Source: Flavobacteriaceae bacterium (lineage in GTDB: Bacteria > Bacteroidota > Bacteroidia > Flavobacteriales > Flavobacteriaceae). Taken from it: 45,012 bases of DNA. Shown piece after piece: positions 17,913 through 27,526 of this stretch. The stretch lies in contig JALRDO010000015.1 of the NCBI GenBank assembly GCA_023262185.1, positions 1 to 45,012 on the forward strand, written 5' to 3'. Positions within the stretch are counted from its first letter, which is position 1, and each line of letters starts with the position of its first letter. The position numbers and the translations under genes are program-made. The notes beneath the pieces were generated by a model, which was given only the letters and a program-made list of their open reading frames with translations, searched no databases and was not told the origin of the DNA.

Positions 17913-19361
17913 CACCACCACTCCTGCAATCATTGAGTACTGTGCGATGAGTGCGAATCCTTCAGTGTACAGCGTCAAAGTCTGCAACGGATCTGCCGCA
18001 TCTGAACCCGACTCTACAGAGAGTTTTTTACCGATGAATCCGACCACCTGAAAGGCAAAAGCCGAAGACAAGAACCATACCCCCATCATAAAGGCAACGA
18101 TGCGCTTCGGTGAAAGTGAAGTAATCTTTGAAAGACCTACGGGGGACATAAAGAGTTCACCAACAGAGAGTAGCAGGTACATCACTAGGAGGTAGCTGAA
18201 TGGGACGAGTCCTTCTTCGTTTGCGCTCACTCCTGAGATGGCCAAGACGTAAAAACTCAATCCGGCGAATACGAGTCCTAACCCAAACTTGTAAGGAGTT
18301 CGTGGGTTAAGCCCACGCTTTGAAAGCCACGTCCAAAGCATCGAAATCGGAATCGCGAATAAAATGATAAACATCGGGTTCAACGAATTGGTCTGCGCAG
18401 CAGACATGATGGTCAACTCTACATTACGGGCCGAAAAGAGCGTAATCACACTACCCGAGAGCTCGTGAAAGCCCCAGAAAATAGTCATGAATAGGGTAAT
18501 CAAGATGGCCACAAAAAGCTTTTTGCGCTCGTCTGCCGATGCCTGGTATAAGATATAGGTGAGGTACCCGATAATGAATACTCCGATGCCTTTAAAGATC
18601 AGGTTAACCAGGGTATCTTCATTGTAAATAGGGTTGTAAGCTGATATCAAAAGGGCTATGAGCGGCACCGCGATCACACTCAATAGGGTGATGACGCGTT
18701 CTTTGCTCAGTCCGAATTGCTTTTGTTCGAGCAGTTGAGGTTCTGGGGGTAGCCCCTTGTCTCCAAAGACTCCCTTTTTGATTCCTGAGTAGAAAAAGAC
18801 CAATCCCGCAACCATTCCGATTCCGGCGAGACCGAATCCGTAATGCCATCCGTATGAAGCGGCTAGCCATCCGCATAAAAGTGGCGAAACCCAGGCTCCT
18901 AGGTTGATCCCCATGTAGAAAATGGTAAATCCTGAATCCTTACGCGGATCGTTGTCTTCGTAAAGCGTTCCCACAAAAGTCGAGATGTTGGGCTTGAAAA
19001 AGGCGTTCCCCACAATGATAAAGGAAAGGGCCAAGAAAAAGGCAATGTTGTGTTCTATCGCCAAAACAAAGTGACCGATTGCCATCAAGATCCCCCCTAA
19101 GAAAATCGACTTACGCATACCGAGTAGGCGGTCAGAGATGCGTCCCCCGATAACGGTACCCGCATAGACCAAAGAGCCGTAAGACGAGTAAATCGCCGCC
19201 GTTACAAAGTCTCTGTTACTAAGAGCCTCGAACACCACCTCAACCATGTAGAGGGTGAGCAGTGCGCGCATTCCGTAGAAGCTAAAGCGCTCCCATAATT
19301 CGGCAAAAAAGAGATAGAAGAGTCCCTTAGGGTGTCCCCATGTAGTGGCTTGATTGTTCAT
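17865..19361 (-). CDS. POT-family proton-coupled oligopeptide transporter
   Basis: Major-facilitator transporter importing di- and tripeptides with protons. The 498-residue product has about 12-14 membrane helices and the family motif ELWERFSFYG near the N-terminus (Glu21, Glu24, Arg25, Phe26, needed for proton coupling). It also has GTVIGGRISDRLLG and the PTR2-type FTIFYMGINLGAWVSPLLCGWL region. It starts three bases after the stop of the dipeptidyl peptidase gene, so the two form one operon: extracytoplasmic peptides are cut to dipeptides and then taken up. Confidence 0.95.
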   Translation of the reverse strand: MNNQATTWGHPKGLFYLFFAELWERFSFYGMRALLTLYMVEVVFEALSNRDFVTAAIYSSYGSLVYAGTVIGGRISDRLLGMRKSIFLGGILMAIGHFVLAIEHNIAFFLALSFIIVGNAFFKPNISTFVGTLYEDNDPRKDSGFTIFYMGINLGAWVSPLLCGWLAASYGWHYGFGLAGIGMVAGLVFFYSGIKKGVFGDKGLPPEPQLLEQKQFGLSKERVITLLSVIAVPLIALLISAYNPIYNEDTLVNLIFKGIGVFIIGYLTYILYQASADERKKLFVAILITLFMTIFWGFHELSGSVITLFSARNVELTIMSAAQTNSLNPMFIILFAIPISMLWTWLSKRGLNPRTPYKFGLGLVFAGLSFYVLAISGVSANEEGLVPFSYLLVMYLLLSVGELFMSPVGLSKITSLSPKRIVAFMMGVWFLSSAFAFQVVGFIGKKLSVESGSDAADPLQTLTLYTEGFALIAQYSMIAGVVVLVASPLIKRLMGEVH

Positions 19362-19364
19362 GGT

Positions 19365-21512
19365 CTAGAGGTTGTTGAGTATAAATTGTGTCATCTTAGA
19401 GTAGAGGTGCAGGCGGGTATTGCCTCCATATATTCCGTGATTGCGATCGGGATAAATGGCCCAATCGAAAGGCTTGTTGGCCTGAACCAATGCCTCAATC
19501 ATGCGCATAGAATTTTGCACGTGTACATTGTCATCGGCGCTACCATGCACCAAAAGAAATTTACCCTTTAACAGTTCAGGATAATTGAAGGGCGATTCAT
19601 TGTCGTACCCACCAGGATTCTCTTGAGGGGTGCGCAAGAAACGCTCAGTGTAGATGGTGTCGTAGAACCTCCAGCTGGTCACGGGTGCTACTGCAATAGC
19701 CATTTCAAAAACATCGTTGCCCTTAAGTAACGCATTGGTGCTCATGTGACCTCCAAAACTCCACCCCCATATTCCAGTGCGATTGGCATCGATATAAGGC
19801 AATTCAGATAGTTTTTTGGCCGCAGCAATTTGGTCCTCGGTTTCAAGTTTCACCAGATTGAGGTAGGTCACTTTCTTAAAGTCACGCCCTCTGAAACCCG
19901 TTCCTCTAGGATCGACACAGGCGACCACATAACCTTGCTGTGCGAGCATCTGGTGCCAGTAATCGTTGGTTCCCATCCAGCGGTCGGCCACCTGTTGTGA
20001 GCCAGGGCCTGAGTATTGGAACATCAAGAGCGGATACCTTTTGTTTGGATCGAAATCAGCCGGACGAATCATGTACATATTCAAGGTACTGTTTCCGACA
20101 CGAAGCGTGCCATACTCCTTAGGAGACATCACATACTTCTTAATCTTAGACTCGAGGGCCTTGTTGTCTTTGATCACACTGATCAATGCTCCGTTTCTAG
20201 GATCTCTCAGGCTAAATTCTGGAGCCTTTGTCGAACTCTGGTAGGTCGCAATGAAGTACGAATAATCTGTTGAAAATTGGGCATCATAGGTGCCTGCCTC
20301 TTGCGTCAATCGCGTTTTGTAATTACCGCTCAGTGAAATGCGGTAGATGGCGCGCTCAATAGAAGAAGGCTCGGTGGACTGATAGAATAGTCGGTTGCGC
20401 TTTTTATCGTATCCGTAGTAGGCTGTCACCTCATAGTTTCCGCTTGTGAGTTGGCGTTTGAGCGATCCGTCTGCATTGTAGAGGTACAAGTGGTTGTATC
20501 CGTCCTTTTCGCTCGTCCAGATAAAATCATCGTTCGACAAGAAAGTCAGGTTATCGTGAATGTCTACATAGGCCTCATCTTTCTCTTCAAGCAACACCGC
20601 AGTAGCACCCGTATTGAGGTCGATCTCGTGCAATTCTAAATGATTCTGATGACGGTTCAAGGTCTGAACGACCATCTTAGACGCCTCGTTTTTGGCATAG
20701 ATTCGCATGGTGTACTCACGAGCTTCAAGCCCAACCTCTTGATCGCTACCTGAAGACAGCTCAATGGTATGGACCTTAACTAAGGCATTCTTCTCTCCTG
20801 CCTTTGGATACTTAAACTCGTACCCGTAAGGATACAGGTTTTGACCGTAGATATCCATTGAAAACTCAGGAACCTCTGACTCGTCAAACTTGAGATAGGT
20901 CAAATGCGATCCACTCGCGTTGAACTCATAGGCGCGAACCAGAGAAAATTCTTCTTCATAGACCCAATCGGCATGGCCATTAATAATACTGCCATAGGCC
21001 CCGTCAAAGGTCAATTGCTTGGCCGTTTCAGTGTTCGAATTGAACAGGTAAAGGTTATTGTCTTTCACATAAGCCACATGAATTCCGTCAGGTGAAAAGG
21101 CCGGGACACGGATTTTATCACTACTGATTTGGGTGAGGCGCTGATTAGCGCGTTCATAGATATAATAGACCGCCTCTGAAGAGCGACGAAAAATAGGAGT
21201 ACGCTCTGTGGCAATCAGAATCTTGGTTTCGTCTTGATTGAAGGCGTAGGTACTGAATCTAGGAATCTCTCCTCCTGAAGAAAGCAACACCCCTTGCTTG
21301 CTCATAGTCTTGTAATCATAGGCCACAATCTGGCGTTGGCCCTGGTTGTATTCAAGGGTCGTATACTGCTCTCCTGAATTCAGAGAGCGAACTGAAGCAA
21401 TCCCTTCAGTAGAGAAGGCTCCTGACCATATTTCTTCTAGAGTTATCTGCTGCTGTTGTGCATTGAGTACAAGCGTAACACTTGCGAGCAACCATACGAT
21501 GCTTTTTTTCAT
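19365..21512 (-). CDS. S9-family dipeptidyl peptidase IV
   Basis: Secreted serine peptidase of 715 residues that removes dipeptides (Xaa-Pro type in the family) from peptide N-termini. A signal peptide (MKKSIVWLLASVTLVLNAQ) is followed by an eight-bladed propeller (DPPIV_N), with the Glu pair YEEEFSLVRAYEF that binds the peptide amino end, and the alpha/beta-hydrolase domain. The triad is visible: GWSFGGH (Ser585), HGSADDNVH (Asp660 or 661) and DRNHGIYGG (His692). It is the first gene of a two-gene operon with the POT transporter and divergent from mvaA. Confidence 0.95.
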   Translation of the reverse strand: MKKSIVWLLASVTLVLNAQQQQITLEEIWSGAFSTEGIASVRSLNSGEQYTTLEYNQGQRQIVAYDYKTMSKQGVLLSSGGEIPRFSTYAFNQDETKILIATERTPIFRRSSEAVYYIYERANQRLTQISSDKIRVPAFSPDGIHVAYVKDNNLYLFNSNTETAKQLTFDGAYGSIINGHADWVYEEEFSLVRAYEFNASGSHLTYLKFDESEVPEFSMDIYGQNLYPYGYEFKYPKAGEKNALVKVHTIELSSGSDQEVGLEAREYTMRIYAKNEASKMVVQTLNRHQNHLELHEIDLNTGATAVLLEEKDEAYVDIHDNLTFLSNDDFIWTSEKDGYNHLYLYNADGSLKRQLTSGNYEVTAYYGYDKKRNRLFYQSTEPSSIERAIYRISLSGNYKTRLTQEAGTYDAQFSTDYSYFIATYQSSTKAPEFSLRDPRNGALISVIKDNKALESKIKKYVMSPKEYGTLRVGNSTLNMYMIRPADFDPNKRYPLLMFQYSGPGSQQVADRWMGTNDYWHQMLAQQGYVVACVDPRGTGFRGRDFKKVTYLNLVKLETEDQIAAAKKLSELPYIDANRTGIWGWSFGGHMSTNALLKGNDVFEMAIAVAPVTSWRFYDTIYTERFLRTPQENPGGYDNESPFNYPELLKGKFLLVHGSADDNVHVQNSMRMIEALVQANKPFDWAIYPDRNHGIYGGNTRLHLYSKMTQFILNNL

Positions 21513-21581
21513 GTAAAGAGAACTTATAAGAGCGTCAAGTTTACTAATTAATTTCGAGAATGGGAAAGCACGCCTAATGCG

Positions 21582-21589
21582 TATCTTTG
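21582..21589 (+). promoter_or_regulatory. -7 box (TATCTTTG) of the mvaA promoter
   Basis: An exact TAnnTTTG box ends 17 bases before the mvaA ATG, in the 93-base divergent gap to the peptidase gene. A clear -33 TTG was not found. Confidence 0.5.
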
Positions 21590-21605
21590 ATCAGAAGACC
21601 TGTCT

Positions 21606-22913
21606 ATGAAAGAGATTATCAGCGGCTTTTCTAAGAAATCGAAAGAAGAAAAGGCTCAATGGCTGGCACAGACCTTTGCTAGCGATCCTGAAAAGGCATT
21701 GGCCCTTTTTAAAACCTATACCCATCCCGATCCTCAGATTCAAGAAATTCACGATGAGTTCATCGAAAATACTCTGGCCAATTACTATTTGCCTTTTGCC
21801 ATTGCGCCAAATTTCTTAATCGACCAAAAGGTTTATGCGATCCCCATGGTGATCGAAGAAAGCTCTGTGGTGGCTGCCGCCAGCAAGGCGGCAAAGTTTT
21901 GGCTCGATAAAGGCGGATTTCACACCGAAATCGTGGGCACCGAGAAGGTCGGTCATGTACACCTGAACTACTACGGAGAAGGCGAACGTCTCTTTGACTT
22001 CTTCAATACCCATCACGATGTCTTATTAAAGAACTTACAACCCCTCAGCGCCAGTATGGAAAAACGCGGAGGAGGCATCAAGAGTCTCGAACTCATCGAT
22101 AAAACGGCTGCTCTAGACGGATACTACCACATCGCACTCACCTTCGAGACCAAAGACGCCATGGGTGCGAATTTTATCAATTCATGCCTCGAGCAATTGG
22201 CACAAGACTTTCGCTTAAGAGCCCAGAAGGACTTCAATGCCGATGAGGCCCCAGAGGTGGTGATGAGCATATTGAGCAATTATGTACCAAACTGTGTAGT
22301 GCGCGCATGGGTGCGCTGCCCCATTGAACATTTGGGCTATGAAGGCGTAGAAGGTGTAGAATTTGCGACCAAATTCTGCCGCGCTGTGGCGATTGCTCAA
22401 GCCGAACCCTACCGGGCCGTGACCCACAACAAGGGCATCATGAACGGGATAGATGCCGTCGTGATTGCGAGCGGTAACGATTTCAGAGCGGTAGAGGCTG
22501 GAGTGCACGCGTATGCGAGCCGCGACGGCCAATACAGGTCTCTTACCAAGGCAGAAATTACTCCAGATCAAGAGCTGCATTTTGAACTTGAGATCCCTCT
22601 AGCACTGGGTACGGTTGGAGGCCTAACAGCCCTGCATCCGATGGTGAAGCTAGCGTTAGATCTATTAGATAAGCCTTCGGCCGAGGAACTAATGAAAATC
22701 ACCGCGGTGGCCGGTCTCGCCCAGAATTTTGGAGCGGTGAGTTCACTGGTAACCACCGGAATACAAAAAGGTCATATGAAGATGCACCTGCTCAATCTCT
22801 TAAATGCAGAAGGGGCAAGTACTTCAGAAAAAGAGACCTTAGTCGCATATTTCAAGGATAAAACGGTAAGCAGCGCCGCCGTAAAGGAGGCCCTTAGCCA
22901 ATTGCGCCAATGA
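21606..22913 (+). CDS. mvaA: Hydroxymethylglutaryl-CoA reductase, class II
   Basis: The enzyme interconverts HMG-CoA and mevalonate. The 435-residue product has the class II pattern: ENTLANYYLPFAIAPNF with the catalytic Glu54, IPMVIEESSVVAAASKAAKF, the DAMGANF motif, and GTVGGLTALHPMVKLAL, followed by the flexible C-terminal helices. Class II enzymes are called degradative in Pseudomonas, but in Bacteroidota without the MEP pathway they make mevalonate for isoprenoids. The stop overlaps the ATG of the GHMP kinase (ATGA), which supports a biosynthetic role. Confidence 0.95.
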   Translation: MKEIISGFSKKSKEEKAQWLAQTFASDPEKALALFKTYTHPDPQIQEIHDEFIENTLANYYLPFAIAPNFLIDQKVYAIPMVIEESSVVAAASKAAKFWLDKGGFHTEIVGTEKVGHVHLNYYGEGERLFDFFNTHHDVLLKNLQPLSASMEKRGGGIKSLELIDKTAALDGYYHIALTFETKDAMGANFINSCLEQLAQDFRLRAQKDFNADEAPEVVMSILSNYVPNCVVRAWVRCPIEHLGYEGVEGVEFATKFCRAVAIAQAEPYRAVTHNKGIMNGIDAVVIASGNDFRAVEAGVHAYASRDGQYRSLTKAEITPDQELHFELEIPLALGTVGGLTALHPMVKLALDLLDKPSAEELMKITAVAGLAQNFGAVSSLVTTGIQKGHMKMHLLNLLNAEGASTSEKETLVAYFKDKTVSSAAVKEALSQLRQ

Positions 22914-23809
22914 CCCAAAATCGGCAGCTCTATACCCACGGAAAATTGCTGATCACGGCAGAATACGCCGTGCTCGACGGGGCGATGGGCCTTGCGCTGC
23001 CCACCCAACTGGGACAGCATTTTAGCTTTTCGACTCAACAAAAAGAGGGTATTCATTGGGTTGCCAAAGACCTCAATCAAAAGGTCTGGTTTGAAGCGCG
23101 GTTCGATATAGAACATCTTACCGCGGAAACACGCAACGAGACGGCAGATCGCCTGACACAAATCTTTAAAGTGATACGCCACTTAAAACCTGTGGCCTTA
23201 AGGTCAGGATTATACATTGAAAGCACTCTCGAATTTGATCGCAAATGGGGGTTGGGGACCTCATCGACCCTCATCAGCGCCCTAGCATCTTATTTCGAAC
23301 TTGATCCTTATACCTTACTAGAAAAGACCTTTGGGGGTAGCGGCTACGACATTGCTTGTGCCGTTGCCAGCGGTCCCATTAGTTACCGTAGGTCTGAAAC
23401 CGGTGTGTCGGTAGAACATATCGATTTGAACTGGCCTTTTCGAGATGAGCTGTACCTGGTCTACCTCAATCAAAAGATGGACAGCAGAGAGGCCATCAAA
23501 CATTACAAGCAACAGCCAATCGAAAGCACGTTTATCGATGAGATCAGTAAGCTCACCAAAGCCGTGATTCTAGCCCAAACACTCAAAGATTTTGAAAGGC
23601 TGATGCAACAGCATGAGGATCTGATAGGCGCTCAACTTGGCCTAGATCCAATCGGGAAAACTCTTTTTGATGGAATTTCAGGAACCTTTAGCTCACTGGG
23701 AGGCTGGGGAGGAGACTTTGCCCTATTTACCCGAAAAGAAAATATCCCTTCTCTAAAAGAAAAGGGATATCATACTATTCTCAAGCTTTCAGAGCTCTGT
23801 AAACTCTGA
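22910..23809 (+). CDS. GYDIA-family GHMP kinase (mevalonate-pathway kinase-like)
   Basis: A 299-residue member of the GHMP small-molecule kinase superfamily. It has the N-terminal substrate segment HGKLLITAEYAVLDG, the ATP-binding GLGTSST (114-120), the family-naming GYDIA (145-149) and a C-terminal GGWGGDFALF. The typical GHMP Gly-rich loop PxxxGLGSSAA is altered. Its coupling with mvaA (four-base overlap) suggests that it phosphorylates mevalonate or a later intermediate; the exact step is inference. It ends 13 bases from the convergent isomerase gene, and an imperfect hairpin spans its last codons (23785-23813). Confidence 0.9.
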   Translation: MTQNRQLYTHGKLLITAEYAVLDGAMGLALPTQLGQHFSFSTQQKEGIHWVAKDLNQKVWFEARFDIEHLTAETRNETADRLTQIFKVIRHLKPVALRSGLYIESTLEFDRKWGLGTSSTLISALASYFELDPYTLLEKTFGGSGYDIACAVASGPISYRRSETGVSVEHIDLNWPFRDELYLVYLNQKMDSREAIKHYKQQPIESTFIDEISKLTKAVILAQTLKDFERLMQQHEDLIGAQLGLDPIGKTLFDGISGTFSSLGGWGGDFALFTRKENIPSLKEKGYHTILKLSELCKL

Positions 23810-23822
23810 GGCTATCTTATTC

Positions 23823-25946
23823 TTAATAAATAATCGCTCTGTTATCGACAATATCAGAAGCCTTCTTAAGTGCTTCAAATGCCGCCTGAGAACCTTGAGC
23901 TACTCGCTCTTCAGCAAGTGAACGCGCAAATGCATCAACCGACGGAAGCTCCATAGAAGGAGTCTTAGAGGTCACACGTACTTTGTACAAACCTAATCCG
24001 CCTTCAAGCCACTCAGACTCTTCTTGCTCGGCCATAGTCAATGCTTTACCGACAACGAATGGCTCTGTACCAAGGCCCGGGATAACGCTTGCCTCTGTAC
24101 TTAAAGCAGAAGCGCTACCCGATTGAACTTGCGCATTGCCTTCTGCAGCCGTCCAACCTTGGTTTGCGTTTTGCTTCAATAAAAGTGCAGCTTTTTTCTC
24201 GTCACGAATCTGTGCAATCACTAGTGGAGAAACATCTTCAGGAGCCTGAAGACCTTCTTTGCGCTCTTTAACGACCTGAACGATGATGTATCCGTCAGCG
24301 AGGTCAAATCTTCTGATGTCACCTATGTTGGTGTCGGTATTAAAGGCCCATTTCACAATGCTTCGCTGTGCCCCAAGAACCGGAAGATTCTCAGTGAAGG
24401 CTTTAACCTTAGTGATAGGGTTGAAAGTATATCCTAGGTCATTAGCAATGATCGGAAACTGTCTCCAGTCGCTCTCCTTCGTCTTCATTTCGAAAGTGGT
24501 TGCATCAGTAAAGAGTTTGTTTAAAGTAGCTTCTGACGCCTCGATATTGCGAACCAGGGTAGCCACTTGATATACGTCGCGCTTATCTTCAACTTTTACC
24601 ACGTGAAATCCAAGAGGAGTCTCAACCATACCGATGGCTCCAATAGCGTTGGCGAATACAAAATCATTGAAGGCGTCTACCATATCACCGTTAAGGAAGT
24701 ATCCGAGATCTCCTCCGCGGCTAGCCGTTGGCCCATCAGACTCGTCTCTTGCCAATTGCGCAAATACCACTTCTTCGCTACGGGCTTGACGCAATAATTC
24801 ACGAGCCTTAGAACGTGCCTCTTCTTTGGTTCTTGTAATCGTTGACGCCGCACGCTCAGCACCTTCATAGGTGATGAGAATGTGACGCGCTCTAACGCTT
24901 CCGTCTTTGATGTAATCCATCATACGGCTCACCTTGTAAGCGTTATCGTGCTTGTAAGGTCCGAATGATTCACCGACTTTAAGGCTGGTGATTTGATCGG
25001 CAAAGGCAGTTGGTAATTGAATATCAGGTCGTGGAACAGAATCGTAGGCTACATCTGAGTAACGGCTTAAGAATGCGGCTACATCATCAGTTTCTTTAAA
25101 GCTCTCACGAACCACATTTGTATTGCTGTTGCTATCGAATTCTTCTGAAGATGCTAAAAGCGCAGTGATCGCGTCGAGCACAGCGGCATCATCTTCTTCA
25201 GAAGGAATATCTTTGAAATGCACATAGCGCAAGTCACGCTCAGCTTCTTGCTTAAAGCGATTTGGATACTTGCTCACGTAAGCCTTGATGTCTGCATCGG
25301 TTACCTTCACCAATGAATCGGCAACGGTGTTATACGGAAGGTGCAGGTACTCAAAGCTCACTTTATCATTCTCAACCTTAAAGGTAGTTGTAGCTTCAGC
25401 TTTAGTCGCAGTAAGACCAGCCTGAACAAGGGTAAAGTAAATACGCTCTTTTGCCGCTTGCAAGAAACGAACCTCGTCATTTAACCACGCTTCGTATTGC
25501 GCAGGGTTGGTCGCACGCCATTCGGCGATGGCTGCTTTAAACTTGTAGCGATCAAACTGACCGTATTCGTCTTGAAAGTCAGGCACATCTGCATACGCCG
25601 AAGCCTCGATATAATCCAATAACTGATCTCCTTCAACCTCTAAACCGAGTTTGTCAAATTGCTGATCGAGTAAAATTCCACGAATTTCTTGCTCAACCAC
25701 CATAGAAATCATAGCCGAATTCGATAGTGCTGAACCGTACATACGGTTAGCTAACTCAAGACTTTGTTGGAATTTTTCAATGGGTATAGGTGTGCCGTTT
25801 ACCTCAGCAATCGAAGTGACGTATCCGCCTTGGCCTTGAAAGGTGCTGCTAGTAAAGATACCCGATATCACAAACGAGAAAAGCGCTAATCCAATCACAA
25901 TGATCAAAACGGTGGTGCGCTTACGTATGGTATTTAAAATCGCCAT
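23823..25946 (-). CDS. PpiD/SurA-like periplasmic peptidyl-prolyl isomerase
   Basis: A 707-residue membrane-anchored chaperone: one N-terminal helix (TVLIIVIGLALFSFVISGIF), then a SurA_N-type helical domain (40-200), a parvulin domain (about 345-460; VRARHILITYEG, FAQLARDESDGPTASRGGDLGYF, ETPLGFHVVKV), and a second PPIase-like region. It should help to fold outer-membrane and secreted proteins. The start is ATG with MAILNTIRKRT, the usual Bacteroidota form. It is the last gene of the coaX-to-isomerase run, downstream of the CNNM/CBS protein by 59 bases. Confidence 0.92.
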   Translation of the reverse strand: MAILNTIRKRTTVLIIVIGLALFSFVISGIFTSSTFQGQGGYVTSIAEVNGTPIPIEKFQQSLELANRMYGSALSNSAMISMVVEQEIRGILLDQQFDKLGLEVEGDQLLDYIEASAYADVPDFQDEYGQFDRYKFKAAIAEWRATNPAQYEAWLNDEVRFLQAAKERIYFTLVQAGLTATKAEATTTFKVENDKVSFEYLHLPYNTVADSLVKVTDADIKAYVSKYPNRFKQEAERDLRYVHFKDIPSEEDDAAVLDAITALLASSEEFDSNSNTNVVRESFKETDDVAAFLSRYSDVAYDSVPRPDIQLPTAFADQITSLKVGESFGPYKHDNAYKVSRMMDYIKDGSVRARHILITYEGAERAASTITRTKEEARSKARELLRQARSEEVVFAQLARDESDGPTASRGGDLGYFLNGDMVDAFNDFVFANAIGAIGMVETPLGFHVVKVEDKRDVYQVATLVRNIEASEATLNKLFTDATTFEMKTKESDWRQFPIIANDLGYTFNPITKVKAFTENLPVLGAQRSIVKWAFNTDTNIGDIRRFDLADGYIIVQVVKERKEGLQAPEDVSPLVIAQIRDEKKAALLLKQNANQGWTAAEGNAQVQSGSASALSTEASVIPGLGTEPFVVGKALTMAEQEESEWLEGGLGLYKVRVTSKTPSMELPSVDAFARSLAEERVAQGSQAAFEALKKASDIVDNRAIIY

Positions 25947-26005
25947 TTATCAACTGTTTTCAAAGAGGAGCGAAAGTACCCATTTTCTGCGAAAAACAGA
26001 AATGT

Positions 26006-27295
26006 TTACTCCTCGTCTTCAACGCAAAGGACACGGATCTTCTCAATGCGTGTTTGAGAGACTTCAACGACCGTAAAAATGAAGCCTTGACTGCGAATTT
26101 CGGCCCCAGTTTCAGGAATCTCCTCGGTAAAGCTCATGATTAATCCTGCTAAGGTCTCGTATTCGTCGTTTTCGGGTAAATTGAGCTTGTATTTTTCATT
26201 GACGTAGTCTACATCTAGCCTCCCTGAAAACAGATAAATATTCTCGTCGAGCTGTTCTTCGGTGTACTCAACGGTGTCATGTTCGTCTTCGATCTCACCA
26301 AATAATTCTTCTACAATATCTTCAATCGTCAGCATACCAGAGGTACCCCCGTACTCATCGAGTACCACGGCGATTCCCCTACGCTTTTTAATGAGTTGGT
26401 TGAGAATGTCGTGTATCAACATCGTTTCAGGAACGTATTCAACAGGACGGGTGATGGTTCGGAGTGCACGTGGCTTCTTAAAGAGGTCAAAGGTGTGGAC
26501 CTGCCCAATAATATCGTCTATAGTCTCCCGATACACCAGAATCTTCGAGTACCCTGTTTCAATAAAGAGCTCTTTTAATTCTTCGATCGAATCGTGCAAC
26601 TCGATCGCAGTGATTTCATTGCGCGGAATCATGATCTCGCGCGCCTTTACTTCGGCAAATTCAAGGGCGTTTTGAAAAATTTGTATTTCAGAATCGAGCT
26701 CTTGATTTTCGTTGGCGGACTGTATCTGTTGCGATATGTAATCTCCGAGATCGACCTTGCTAAATACCTCAGTCTCGGCAATCCCGTCTGCCTTAAAGAG
26801 CCTTAATAGAACATCTGAAAAGCGAATCACCAGCCATGAAAATCCAGAAAAGAGCAAGAAAAAGGCATAAGCTGGTACAGCCAAGGCCTTGAGCAGTGTG
26901 TTCGCGTAAATCTGAAAAAACACCTTTGGGGTGAACTCTGCAGTAAAAAGAATAATCAGGGTAGAAATCACCGTATGGGTGAGCAGCTGAAACTCTGAAA
27001 ACACCAGTTGCTGCCAATACGGATCTAAAGGGCCTCCTTGCGGAAGGATCGATAAGAGCACTCTACCCATGAAATAACCATAGACCACTAGCGCCAAATT
27101 GTTACCAATAAGCATGCTGGCAATAAACTTGGCCGGAGAAGCCGTCAATCGTCTGAGAATATTCGCTAAGAAGCCTTCTTGCTTCTTTTCAATTTCTATG
27201 TGAATTCGGTTCGCAGAGACAAAAGCAATCTCCATACCCGAAAAAAAGGCAGAGAGTAAAAGGGACACTAAGATGACTGCGATGTAAGAGCTCAA
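26006..27295 (-). CDS. CNNM/CBS-domain protein of the HlyC/CorC family
   Basis: A 429-residue inner-membrane protein. Residues 1-190 form the CNNM (DUF21) membrane domain with three or four helices (SAFFSGMEIAFVSANR, MLIGNNLALVVYG). A CBS pair follows (about 205-330; MIPRNEITAIE, GYSKILVYRETIDDIIG, VVLDEYGGTSGMLTIEDIVEELFGEIEDEHD). The end is a CorC_HlyC domain (345-425). Members are linked to Mg/Co efflux or to envelope functions; the name hemolysin is historical. The gliding protein GldE belongs to the same family and cannot be excluded. It follows the small membrane protein by 12 bases. Confidence 0.9.
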   Translation of the reverse strand: MSSYIAVILVSLLLSAFFSGMEIAFVSANRIHIEIEKKQEGFLANILRRLTASPAKFIASMLIGNNLALVVYGYFMGRVLLSILPQGGPLDPYWQQLVFSEFQLLTHTVISTLIILFTAEFTPKVFFQIYANTLLKALAVPAYAFFLLFSGFSWLVIRFSDVLLRLFKADGIAETEVFSKVDLGDYISQQIQSANENQELDSEIQIFQNALEFAEVKAREIMIPRNEITAIELHDSIEELKELFIETGYSKILVYRETIDDIIGQVHTFDLFKKPRALRTITRPVEYVPETMLIHDILNQLIKKRRGIAVVLDEYGGTSGMLTIEDIVEELFGEIEDEHDTVEYTEEQLDENIYLFSGRLDVDYVNEKYKLNLPENDEYETLAGLIMSFTEEIPETGAEIRSQGFIFTVVEVSQTRIEKIRVLCVEDEE

Positions 27296-27307
27296 AGGAT
27301 ATAACGT

Positions 27308-27514
27308 TTAGCGGTCTTGCGCTTCGCGCTCGCGCTTTTCGAATTTCTTGCGGTAGTTGCGTCTAAACAAAAACATCCCAATAGAGACCACGAAGAACAG
27401 CCCAAAAATGAGGCGTTCTTGGCTATCTGAACCTAGCAATTCTATGAGTCTGTAGCCTGCAAAAAAGGCCACAATCAAATAAAGGTATTCGGTATAACGT
27501 AAGAGTCGTATCAT
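27308..27514 (-). CDS. Small conserved membrane protein
   Basis: A 68-residue protein with two membrane helices (about 10-27 and 34-50) and a strongly basic/charged C-terminal tail (RRNYRKKFEKREREAQDR). It fits tightly between lptC (12 bases) and the CNNM/CBS gene (12 bases). That spacing and its clear topology support a real gene. A protein of this kind is often seen at this place in Flavobacteriales; its function is unknown. Confidence 0.72.
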   Translation of the reverse strand: MIRLLRYTEYLYLIVAFFAGYRLIELLGSDSQERLIFGLFFVVSIGMFLFRRNYRKKFEKREREAQDR

Positions 27515-27526
27515 GAGATAAAGATA

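Noticed and set aside
20451-21095. Plus-strand frames inside the DPP IV gene
   Set aside because: Shadows of a clear minus-strand gene with an intact catalytic triad.
21664-21679. TGGCACAGACCTTTGC, resembling a sigma-54 promoter
   Set aside because: It lies inside mvaA coding sequence, the spacing is one base too long, and no gene starts nearby.
23785-23813. Hairpin at the mvaA-kinase/isomerase convergence as a terminator
   Set aside because: The stem has a bulge and no T run follows; too weak for a separate feature.
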